NCBI GenBank assembly: GCA_033439295.1
Contig: JAVTLE010000021.1
Coordinates: 682,009-746,008, forward strand
Reading direction: 5' to 3'
DNA length: 64,000 nt
Source of the DNA: Deuterostichococcus epilithicus
Lineage: Eukaryota > Chlorophyta > Trebouxiophyceae > Prasiolales > Stichococcaceae
This document shows, piece after piece, positions 10,659 to 21,700 of the stretch. Both the position numbers and the translations under genes were made by a program. The notes below the pieces were generated by a model. The model was not told the DNA's origin and did not search any database. It saw nothing but the letters and a program-made list of their open reading frames with translations. How positions within the stretch are numbered: position 1 is the stretch's first letter; each line of letters opens with the position of its first letter.

Positions 10659-13600
10659 ATGCATCAGAGGTGGGTGACGAGCTGGCAGCATCGTGCCGCG
10701 CTGCCGGTCCGACTGAAACATGCTACCGCTGCACGGCTATGTCGCCATTTGACAGGTTGCAGAATCGGCTCATGGCAGAACCCCTTTTTGCAGCAGGTTT
10801 GTTGGGCCGGAACTTTGCCAGGCGTCAGCAACTCTGGCGACGCCGTGGGGGATGAGGCCAATGACCTGCCGCGGCTGAAGGCCGAGATCACCGCTCTGCG
10901 CGAAGCCCTTGCCAAGGCACAGGGCGTGCCCGTTGACGAGGTAAGTGTGCGATCGCATGCCGTAGCTCTTGTTCGGATTGGACACTTTGATGCAGGGCAG
11001 CGTCGCATCCAGTCCGTGTAGCTGATCGAGACGTTCGATCAGCAGGTCATATATCAGCAGCCGAGCATTCCAGCCGAGGACGCGCAGCAGCAGTCAGATG
11101 TAGCCGCTCCAGCAGCAGAGCAGAAGCCAGCTGCGTCAGTGAAGCTGGCTTCGGCGCCCGAGCGGCGGCGGACCGCGGAGCAGCGGCAGCTATCAGCGGC
11201 AGAGCTGGAGCGCGGCATCAGATGGCCTTCGCGAGAGGAGAGCCCGCCATTCTGGGACCGCCCGCCTCGCGACAGCCCGTTGTCTCTGGGTGAGCTTCGA
11301 GGCTCTCTCACGTTCGTGACGCCGCCAGCTGTGAGGATACTGTCTGTTGTCAGCAATGTCGCACAGATGCAGTCCTGAAAATGCTTGGCCCACGCATGCC
11401 CATCGGCCCAAATCGCATGAAGCCATGCGAGTCTATTGTGACTGACTGCTGCCCGGTGCGTCGGTAGGTGGTGAGCCTCCTGCAGCTGAGCAGGACCCTC
11501 AGCCGATGCACATCGTGCACATAACAGCGGAGATGGCACCCATTGCAAAGGTGCGCCGCTTTGCCGCACGCCCCACCTTACCAAAGCGCCCTGCAGTGGG
11601 AGCCTTTTGCCGCCACCGTGAGGCAGGACAGAGATGGATGGGCGGGCACAAGAGCGCAGTAAATCAGCTGGTCGGACTCAGGCGCTGGGCAGCGGGTGCT
11701 GGTACTTGCGTGCTGCAGCGGCCTGTGGGGTATATCATGAAAGTGGAGGAACCAGCGACACTCTCGAAGACATCGTGTCTCTTGTGCTCAAGCGCAGGTG
11801 GGCGGCCTGGGTGATGTGGTCACGGGGCTCGGGCGTGCCTGCCTGCAGCGGGGACACAATGTGGAGGTCTGCCTCCCGTTCTACCAGTGCCTGCCGGAGG
11901 CGCGCATAGCGGCACTGCAGCACGAGCGCGACTTTGACGTGCCGAAGGTGATGCGCAGCGCCGATTTTGTTTCATGATCACAGTCGCAGGGAGTCTGCAT
12001 TTGTTCATGTCATTGAAGGGTCAAGTCAGGACTCAGAGGCACGACGGCTAGTCCATCCTGACTCGACACTCGTGCTCTGATCCTGGTGCGGTTTCCACGC
12101 AGCAGGGCTACAGGTGGGACGGTCGCATGAGGTTGGGCCCGCTCCGCACGTCCGCGTTCACGGGCCGCATAGGCGGCGTGCAGGTGCTGCTGCTGCGGCC
12201 CGCCGATTGGGATGCATGCTCCCTCTTCCGTGGCGGGATCTACTCGGGCCCTTATAGCCAACTGGAAGCTTACCTCTACTTCTGCAGGTGAGAGTAGATC
12301 CCCGCGCCGATACCAGTCTCCTTTCAGCTAATAAATTTTACAGGGCCCACAGCAAGGCAGCGCTTACTCAATGCGACTCTGAGTGAACAGTGCGGTGCGG
12401 TGTGGTGTCACACCGTCTCTCCTCGCATCAGGCTGGCGGCCACAGGCGCAGAAACGAAGATGAGTTTGCTCGACAGGGCAGCGCTCGAGTATCTGGCGGT
12501 GTCGGGGCGTACCCCCAACGTCATCCACCTGCACGAGTGGCAGGCGGCGGCGGCGGGCATGATCTTCTGGGACCTATACTCGGGTAAGTGCTCCGGACGG
12601 TCGGGTGTCAGGAAGATCACATGCCAGGCGGGGTGAGGTGCTCTCATGTGCGGATTGAGGGTGCAGCAGGAAGGTGCGGCAGATCCAACATTTCTTGTCG
12701 CAGCAGCAGTCTGGAGGGGGCATGGTTGGACTGACTTCATCATCTTGAGGAGCTTACCAGTGCCGTCATCATATGCAGACAGGATGCCGGCGGCGCGGCT
12801 GGCGCTCACGCTGCACAACATGGACTCGACCGGGGAGTGCTCCCAGGAAGAGTTCAGTTTCACCGGTGCGACTTCATCCCGATTATAGGGCTTGCGCGAC
12901 TGCCATCGGGAGCTTGACTACAAAACCTCGGAGTCACAGCACCACAACGTGCTGTGTGAGCAATTGTGTGCCATCCGTACAAGCTGTCACATCATGTTGC
13001 CCGCCGCTTAACGATGTTCACCCGCCAAGAATGCCAGTGCCGCTTGCGCAGCCCTCTGGCTGCTGACCAGTGCTGCTGCGCCAGCACACACTGTGGCTGC
13101 CTGAACTGCCGCTGCCGCCGCCCCTGCAGGCGTGCCAGGAGAGCAGTTTGCGACGGTCGACAAGGCGCTCGATGCACGCACCATCGGCCACAATCCGGAG
13201 CGCCTGAGCCTGCTGCAGGGCGGCATTGTGTACGCCAACCAGGTGGCTTCCTCTTCTCCCTTGTGTCCTGGCGAGCCACCATGCAGAGCCGCATGCATTG
13301 TGTAGCTGGATGTCTAGGATGGTCGCAAGGGTGGACGTCTGACTCACGCCTGCAAAATCTGCAAAAAATGCAGGTGACCACAGTGTCGCCCACTTATGCC
13401 GACGACGCGCTTGGCGGCGGCGGCGGCGCGCTGCGCAGCACCCTGGGAAGGAAGGACGTGCGCGCCAAATTCAGGGTGGGTGTGCTGCCTAAAGGGCCGC
13501 AAGCCTTGGTTGCAGCCTTTGGCTGGCCAGCGTCCCTGGACTTCGACCAGCTCGGCAAGCCGAGGGCTTGAGGTCCGACGGGCGCCACCTTCACAAAAGG

Positions 13601-15572
13601 CATTAGAGCAGACCATGTTTCTGATGTCTTCCAACACGAACCCTTGACCTCGAAACACAGTGCTTGACGCTGACAGCCTTACTTACACATGCCGCTCAAA
13701 TGCTCCTGCTGACAGGCTTCAACTTGAGTATGTGGCTGCTCCGCATCGCACCCTGATCGGCATAGGCTTTCAAGAAGTGGAACCTCAAGCTGGATACGGT
13801 GGCTGGTCCGCAGGGCATCCTGAACGGCATAGACTCGAAGGAGTGGGACCCAGCGCGGGACGAAGCGCTGCCGGCGCCCTTCTCCGCAGATGCGCCCGAC
13901 GGCAAGACGCTCTGCAAGCGCTTCCTGCAGGTGCTTCCACCCCATGATGTGCACATGCTGCCGTCTCGATTGAATCGCCCCTTGTGTATGCTGTCCTGTG
14001 CTGGTGTGAGCTACAGCCCGCATCGCTAGAAGCCCGCATCCCTAGTCAAGCTGCTGCAACACATGCACCCACCCACAACAGACTGTGCACTCCAGGAGGG
14101 CCTGGGGCTGAAGGTGGACCAGGGCGCGCCGCTGGTGGCGTGCATCACGCGGCTGGTGCCACAGAAGGGGGTGCACCTCATCCGGCATGCGCTATTCCGG
14201 ACGCGCGACGCCGGCGGCCAGGCGGTGCTGCTCGGCAGCGGCCATGTCGACGGCGAGTTCAGGGCGCTCGCCGAGGGCGAGTTCAGGTGACCACAGCGAC
14301 TTCTTGAGGACTGTTAAACCAGCGTCTGGACTTATACTTGCCGCAGCGATGGCTGCGTCCTGCAGCCAGTGGATACAGGGAGGTTTCAATAAAGTGCAGA
14401 GACTGAGGAGCCGTGCCGTCTCGAGAATCGTGCCAGGAGCCCTTGCCCTGGCAACGAATCTGCGCTGAGGTGCCAGGAGCAATTGGGTAATGATTAAAGC
14501 AACCCTGGCAGGGAGCAGCTGCTGCCAGATGATGTAGCCGCCGGCGCTGTCAGCATATACAAATCCCACACGTGGCCGCCTGTGACACGTGCAGGGGCAG
14601 TGATGCTGTGGCAATAAAGGTGATGTACAGCGACGCGCTGGCGCACCTCATCTATGCGGCCGCCGACATCGTGCTCGTGCCTTCAATGTTCGAACCGTGC
14701 GGCCTCACGCAGCTGGTCGCCATGCGGTGGGGCCATTGTGCTGAGAATCAAACTGCTGCTGACTGTCCCGACTATCCTGATGTGCGTACGAGCACCGTCA
14801 TAAGCCAAATCCTTCCTGAAGAGACAACCTACCTGCTGTGTCGCGACCATTGCATGCATGCTTGGCAGCCCCTCGGCCATGCAAATCGCCAGCGCACGCG
14901 CCATTCTGGGCTGCGCCTCCCCCAATATGTGCTGCGCTGTCAGCGCTGCCGCACGAGGTGGGCCTCGCAACCCTCCATGGGCTGAGACTCGTCAGCCGCC
15001 AGTGTTGAATTGCACAGGTAACAATGTCAAATTGCACAGGTACGGGGCGCTGCCGGTGGTGCGGGCCACGGGCGGCCTGGCGGACACGGTGTTCGACGTC
15101 GACGACCCAGACCCGCCGCCGGCCGGGCAGCACCCCAACGGCTTCACCTTCAGCGGCGCCGACGAGGCTTCGGAGGACGGCGCCCTCGACCGCGCGTTCA
15201 GGTGCTCAGATTTGGACCAAAAGCGGACCAAAAGTGGACCAGCTGCGCTGGCACCTGACACAGAGCCATGGCAGTCTGGTCTGCTGCAGCTCCAGGCATG
15301 CTCCCGGCACTGAGGCAGCCTGCACACCTACGGCGCCGCCGTGCTGGGGCGTGCCTGCCGCAACACAAAAGTTCGTGCGGCGAACGAATCGCCCGCCTTG
15401 CTGCTTTGTACCTGTAGACACACACACACACACGAGCGACTTCTTCAGGTACTACAAGGAGCGGCCGGAATGGTGGGCGGAGGTGTCACGGCGCAACATG
15501 CAGTTGGACTCCTCGTGGGGCCCCAGCGCACAGGCCTACTTGGACCTGTACCGCTCCATGGGCGCCGCGTGA
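10659..15572 (+). CDS. SS4: Starch synthase, SSIV-like (GT5)
   Basis: ADP-glucose:alpha-1,4-glucan glucosyltransferase acting in the plastid. Fourteen exons: 10659-10940, 11022-11289, 11468-11550, 11798-11947, 12103-12287, 12432-12583, 12779-12865, 13130-13242, 13374-13475, 13814-13930, 14096-14286, 14595-14726, 15040-15201, 15449-15572. Phases close to 715 residues. The GT5 domain starts [15 protein letters not shown], followed by K-V-G-G-L (intron inside the K-X-G-G-L motif). Other marks are [54 protein letters not shown] and [17 protein letters not shown]. The [16 protein letters not shown] block and GILNGID favour class IV over class III. Only a short coiled-coil-like stretch ([19 protein letters not shown]) precedes the catalytic region, much less than in land-plant SSIV. 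The basic 5' end could be a transit peptide, but the start codon is uncertain. Confidence 0.92.
15007..15042 (+). repeat. Duplicated splice acceptor ATTGCACAGGTA in starch synthase intron
   Basis: The string ATTGCACAGGTA occurs twice, with its CAG ending at 15017 and at 15039, immediately upstream of exon 15040-15201. The second acceptor keeps the frame (CG|G TAC = R Y). The first would add 22 nt and shift the frame. The first copy, CAG|GTAACA, also looks like a donor joined to an acceptor. Confidence 0.7.
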
Positions 15573-16346
15573 TGGGTGCCGCTTGAGATCGGGGACCACA
15601 GATGGCGGACGCCGCTGCATTCTGGGCGCCGCTTGGCCGCACCATGTTGGACGGGTTTTGTCTAGCGCTGCAGGCATCGTCAGACTGCACTATGTCGGGG
15701 TAGGCTGGGATCGGATGGGACATGGTTTGGGGTCTGGAGGGCTGCAGCAACCGCACCCTCACATATTTTGAATCGGACAGAGCTTGCAGCTCACTTGACT
15801 CGCCTGATCACAGATCAAAGAGCACTCATATCGGATGGCTCACGATCGTGCAATTCATGCCGCTCTTGGCCCCTGTCTCCTGTCTTCTCACATCTTGCAC
15901 CTATCTCAACCTGGCTGCTCTGGACTACATTCTGCAAAATCCCATCCTCAGCGCACCCTGTAACGGGCAGCCGGTTGCTGAAATGACTGGCTGCTGGCAC
16001 ATGGCGAGGCTGCTGTGCACATGCACGTCCAGCCACATGCGACCTCGTCCATGAACCTGGCCCAGTCATCATCCCTGCGATGGTGGCCGCTCCCCGTGTG
16101 CGGCCTGCTGTTCGTCTAGGCGCTGCTGCTCCTTCTGCAGCAAGGCTGGTAGGCCGCCGTCTGTAAGCGCGGCCACCCTGCAACAACGGTGTTCAGTTGT
16201 CAGCGCGTGGGTCGGGTCCGGGACGCGGGGGAGCGCTGCTGCACAGTGGCAGTGACCGTGCAGGAGGCTCGAGGCTTCATCAGGAGCGGCATGTCTGGCT
16301 GCCTGAGAATGGGAGTCCCTCGTTCATGCAAGACAAGCAAGACGGC
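15573..16346. other. Convergent intergenic region starch synthase / Tim17-family gene
   Basis: 774 bases between facing stop codons. A TGTAA, the usual chlorophyte polyadenylation motif, occurs at about 15959-15963. No open frame with coding character is seen. Confidence 0.45.
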
Positions 16347-18235
16347 TTAAACAGAACTCTTCAAGCGTGAGACGCGCCTCTGCTTGAACTTGGTGCCGTG
16401 CTTCTTTTCGCACTGGTACTCTGCCCATTCCTCGTCGCTCATGCGCCGTACCGGCAGCCAGCGCTCCCACCATGGCGGCACATGCTCCTCTGTACGTGCC
16501 AATGGGCAGTTTCAGCATCAAGATCAGCCATCGTCCACCTTAGGGTCGACATATGAGCCAAGTTCGGCTGCATTGGTTCCTTTCACCTAGCTTCCTCCCA
16601 AAACGAGCATCTCAGCCCCAAAATAGAATATGCGTCGAGTGGGCGACAACTTGACCTCTGCCTGAGTCAAGTACAGCAAAGGGAAAAGGCCATGAAAATT
16701 TGCAGACCTGGGGGCCCTTGATGCCTGTCCAGCCCGCTGCCTGGCGTCATGGCTGCAGCAGAATCATGCACAGCAATATTTCACTAAAATGCACCAGCAT
16801 GCCGAGTCTAGTTGCGTGGGCAGTGCATCGGGAGCGCACCAACAGTGATGCATTACCTTGACACAGTCTGGCTGGATGCAACATCTTGAGGCAGACTTGC
16901 TGGCTCGACATGTCCTGGGCTAGTTGCTTCATCGCTCTGGGCACCTGAGGTTGTCTCGCCCTCCGGCTGCGGCCGCAGCCAGTGCGCCATGTCAAAGTAG
17001 GCGTCTGCCGTGTGCAGCAGGCCGGCGGCGGCGCCGCAGTACAGCGCGGCGCTGGTCGCCTTGCGCTTGCTGGCCTCTGCGCAGACACCAGAAGTAACTA
17101 AAGTAGCTTAAGGTGTGCTTGGCATGCTGCACCTCAGCATGGTGCCCCGCCTTGCTCTTGCGGGCCTCTGCGCAGGCATCTGGGTCGAGCATCGCCCGGA
17201 TGAGCGCCCTTCCACACACATGCAGCAGACCGGTGACTGTGCCGCCGCACAGCACAGCGCCGCACAGCACGGCGCACGGCCGCTTAGGGGGCAGCGTCTG
17301 CTGCCCCCTGCATGACCGCCTGCTTGCCAAAGCAGCTCAAGATGTGCTGTGTGTACGGCATGCCACCCAAGGATGCCTCTGATGGGCCGTCTTGCACCTA
17401 CATGTCTTCATACAGCTCGCGATCCCTTGTTGTTAGAGCACTGATCCAACGACCCTGTCCAGTGTGAGGCATGTGTTCAGTGTGAGGTGGGCGCCCGAGC
17501 CTGCGGTCCAGTGCTGCTATCTATTTAACAGCTGCTCAGTTGGTGCGAGAGGACGACAACCAGGGTGCGAGAGCCATGTACGGAGCTGACTCACGGTGTA
17601 TACCAACCAGGACGTAGGCAGCAGCACTGCCTGCAGCGACGCTGTTCCAGGCATCATCCCGACACCGCATGCGCCGCATGCCCTCCAGCAGAGCTGCGTG
17701 TCGGAATCCTGACCGCATTTCAGATCGCTTGAAATTTCACTGTAATGGACAAACGTCCACTTTTGGGTGGTAGCCCGGGCTGTCTGCTTGCCGTTTGAAG
17801 TGAACGCGCAACACAGTAGGCGCAGGTTGCGCAAACATGCGCAAACACCCAGGACCTCACAGGACGTAATTCGCTCGAACAGAGACTGCTTTGCAGGGGG
17901 TGAAACACGCGCACAGCCATAGAGGCCGATGCAGAAGGCTGTGCTGGCGCCCGTGCCGATTGAGTACTGAAGCAGCGGCGCTTGCCGCAGAATGGCCAGC
18001 ACGCTGCCAGTCGCGGTTCCGGCCGCGCCTGCATATATAAAAAGGTTACTCGAATCAATGCAGAGTCATTAACACACAGGGGGATCAGTGCTTGGTGTGT
18101 GCCGCATGTCGCTGTCAGCCTGCTCAATCCCGATTTCCCCATCAGGTCCTGAGCCGACATACCTGCAATAGCCGTCTTGGCTCCGATGCGCTTCTTCCAT
18201 CCGTGGCTGAGCGGGCAGTCCTCCACAATCGCCAT
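16347..18235 (-). CDS. Tim17/Tim22/Tim23-family membrane protein
   Basis: Small membrane protein of the family that includes mitochondrial import channels, complex I subunit B14.7/NDUFA11 and OEP16. Five exons on the minus strand: 18235-18163, 18028-17909, 17693-17595, 17076-16945, 16489-16347. Phases close to 188 residues. Family-like features are Gly/Ala-rich helices (AGTATGSVLAILRQAPLLQ, YSIGTGASTAFCIGLYG), the basic loop RRMRCRDDAWNSVAAGSAA, and ALYCGAAAGLLHTADAYF. It ends in a soluble tail, PPWWERWLPVRRMSDEEWAE then KKHGTKFKQR. The order of helices and the R-x-x-D-D-x-x-N loop resemble NDUFA11, but the exact orthology cannot be fixed by eye. The donor at 17909 is chosen by phase. The large intron 17594-17077 holds degenerate copies of the next exon. 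Confidence 0.75.
17099..17370 (-). repeat. Degenerate copies of exon 17076-16945 and its upstream intron
   Basis: Inside intron 17594-17077 three stretches resemble the downstream exon or its flank. 17147-17176 matches the acceptor and exon 5' end at 17057-17085 (about 24 of 29). 17217-17262 resembles the exon middle at 17008-17051. 17330-17369 resembles 17099-17132, which is itself intronic. The order is scrambled, so more than one duplication or a rearrangement is needed. Confidence 0.6.
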
Positions 18236-18724
18236 GCCACCACGGCGCCTTGCTGCGCCTGCGAGCTGACCTCAAGATATGCCATGGCCCTTCCGCATGC
18301 GAATCATGATGGAATGCATGGAGCTTCGTTGTCTAGATGCTCTTCCTTCGATCCTGTCCGTCCCGAAGGCGACAAAGTCTGTGTCTCGGATGCTTTCGAG
18401 GCACGTGATCGGGTGCAGTGGCTGCAACCGCGATAGGCCGTTGCGAGACACCGCTTCAAATGCTCTGGAAGACTTGATTGGCCATCACCATGTTTCGTTG
18501 AGAGTTCTGTATTTCAGGTGAAAGAGCTGAAATGCTGTCGACCTACTCTCGAAGTGGTGAGCAGCTGGAAGCTGTGACGGCTGCAGTCCACGTTTTCTCG
18601 CTGCGATGCCGGCATTGTCGCGTTTGTGTCCTGCACAAGTTCAAGTATCGTCATTTGATAAACGCGGAGAGCGCCCAGTTGTTCAGTTATGTGAAGGTGC
18701 TGTTCCAAACATCTTGCTTTGGCG
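18236..18724. promoter_or_regulatory. Divergent intergenic region Tim17-family gene / PPR gene
   Basis: 489 bases between start codons of divergent genes; both promoters are inferred to lie here. No coding signal or clear motif recognised. Confidence 0.45.
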
Positions 18725-21700
18725 ATGAGGTCGTCACGTACACTGCTCAGCCTAGCGCGGGCGCTGGTCGAGGCTAGGCCCGGCAATGGCGCCTGCAGCC
18801 GCTTGCTCGCCGCACAGCCGCTTTCGGGCGCCGTGCATGCCGCCCAGGCGGCTGCAATGCCGGCGCTGGCAGCTCATGCGGGCGGCCAGGTTCGCGGCTT
18901 TGCGGATGGCAACGTGCCGCCTGTAGATCCCGTGCTGGAGCGAATGCAGGCGAATACAGGCGACGAGCCGTCGGAGGCCTGGGAGTATGGGCACCGCACA
19001 GAGCACACGGTCATCGCCGATCGGCCGCGTTCTCTGGACGATTACAACGAGCTCATCGGCGTCATCGCCCGGCGGCGCAGGTGCAGGCGCCGTGATACAC
19101 TTGTCGATGCTGTTTCTTCTTGATCGCGGTTGCTGGTGCAGGGTCGATGCTGCGCTGCATTATAGAGCGCTCTGGCAACGAGTCAAGATGCAGCAGATGT
19201 CACAACGCACAACACGGCTTCCAGGAAATCCGCGATTCATTGAACTTAACTTGCGACGACCAACAGCGCCCCAGGCCGCACCCTTGCTGAACCATGTTCC
19301 ATTGGCCAACTTCTGCAAACAGGGCGTACAAGATACGTGACGTGTTTGAGGAGATGGACCTGAACGGCATGGCGCCGCAGGCGATGACATTCTTCCGGGC
19401 CATGTTCGCGTGCATGAAGGCCCGCCGCCTGGGGGACACCCTGTACTACTGGCGCCGCATGCAGCGTGCCGGCATCCAGCCAGACGTGAGAAAGGCTGCC
19501 TGCTGCTGACCTCGGTCCCCTGGGGTTGATAGGCCTGTAATGCTGGCGAGCCATGTGCACGCGGCACCTGGCCGGGCTGAGAGGGGCACAGCATGCGGGT
19601 CAGTGCCAGTGGATCCTCCAGTTGCTTGCCGTCATGATGACGGCGCATGATGATGGCGCGCGTTTGTCGAAGTGTGGATGACAATGTTGGTACTGCGCAG
19701 CCACCCCGTCGTGCTGGGGCAAAGGCCTCACTCCAGGCTGCTGTCTACTCTGTTGTGCTGTTGAGACATCACGCTTGCGTCTTGGTGAGCGCAGGCGCAG
19801 GCGTATGGCGTCATCATCAGTGCAGCGGGCCGGGCGGGGCAGACGCAGCAGGCCGTCAAGGTGAGGTCTCCACCGACAAGCCCTCGAGTGTCGCTGCAGA
19901 ACTTGCTGACAGCTGCCAACGAGCGCCTGAACGCAACTTGGATCAAAGGCGTCAGCCAGAATGAGATAAGCCTGCCTGCTCTGAGTCTTCTCGACGTCAC
20001 CATGGCCACATTGTGAGCAGCCCATTTTGCTTGTGACGATTCTGCCCTGGGGGCCGTAGCTCATGGATTTGCGAGGCCAGGGACAATCTCATGTTAGGTT
20101 GGAGAGCTTGCCGCTTCTTAGGGCCTCGATAGGGCTGGGCAGGGCTGCTGCATCTTAGGCATGCCCTGCCAAACATCTGCAGCTGATAGACGAGAGCAAG
20201 GGGCTGACGCTGAGGGAGGGGCTGACGCAGGGGAGAGACGATGTCCCTGGGTTTTGAGCTGAAACCATGATACCGTTCCCTGTGTACCCGCATCCGCAGC
20301 TGACAGACAAGTTCTGGGGCAAAGGGGCTGGCGCCCAAAAACGCCACGTACCTGGCTCTGGGATGCACAGTGAATCTGAAACCTGAGCTTCTGACCGCAG
20401 CTGATGGACGAGATGCGGGGCAAGGGCCTGACGCCGACCAAGAACACGTACCTGGCGGCGCTCAACGCGCTCGCGGAAACGGCACGGGTGGACGACGCCT
20501 GGGCGCTGCTGGCGGAGATGCAGCAGCACGGCATCCCGCCCGACGAGTTCGCCTTCACGGCGCTCATCAACGGCTACAAGCGCGCCAAGCCGGTGCGTGC
20601 TGTTCAAGCAATCATTTCAAGAAAACCCACTGGAGTTGCAGGAGGGGGCTGTCCTGATGTGGCAGCCGCAGGAGTTCAGCCAGCGCTGCCAGCAGGAAGG
20701 AGATGCGCCAGATCCGCCGCACAGATGCCGGCCAGATGCACTTTGAACTCACTTCTTCTATTCGCTTCCCTCCCTTCCAGATGGACAACACTCCTCACTT
20801 CCTCCCCACACAAAGGCGCCGCTGGACATTGAGGCGCGGGTGGTGGACGAGCTGTTGGGACCACTACCAGGGTGGTGGCCAGGGGTGGTGGCCAAGTGCA
20901 AGCTGTCGTGCACCTCCAACGACGATTTTAACCCGAATCCACACTTCGGAACGAAGGCGCCGCTGGATGTGGAGGCGCGGGTGGATGACCTGTTGGACCG
21001 GTGCCGGGGGGTGGAGTGCATGGAGTTCAGCCGGCGCCGCTCCGGCGGCCTCGGCATTGTCGCCTACAATGCCGCGCTCAACACCTTCTGCGAGCTCGGG
21101 TGCGCAGCCGCCGCGGCCCGCGCGGGCTCCCCGCCTGGGAACCCATGCCTCGAGCGCCTGCTGCATGCACACCCACAGATTCTGCAAATTATCTTTCAGT
21201 AACGGGACCATGGCCTGCGAGCTCGACTTGATCAGCCGAGCACAGTTCCCCCCGACCGACTGCGCTGGCTGTATGTGCCGTGACGACACTGGGGAACCTG
21301 CGGGTGTCCGCCCATGACCTGCGAACCCGCTCTCGTCTCGCAGGTTCCATGAGCGCGTGGTCAGCATGTTCGAGGGCATGCAGGCGGAGGGTTTGATGCC
21401 GGACTACGATTCGTATTCCGCCGTCATCACTTCCTACCTCAAGGAGGCTGTGCGTGCATACCGTCAGTTCGCCGCCAGCCACCCCTGTGCGTCAGCTTGC
21501 TATTTCTGATCCTGCTTCCTGTGTCACTTACGAGCTCTGTACCCTGCATCACGTCCTTGAATTTGTCATCCTGCCGCCGTCATGTGCGGCGCTGGTCGAG
21601 CATATGCACATCCTCATTGATGCTTCACTCTGACCGCGCACCCTGATGCACGACGCAGGCTCGCGCGTGCACGTGGAGTTCCTGGATGCCCGGCTAGATT

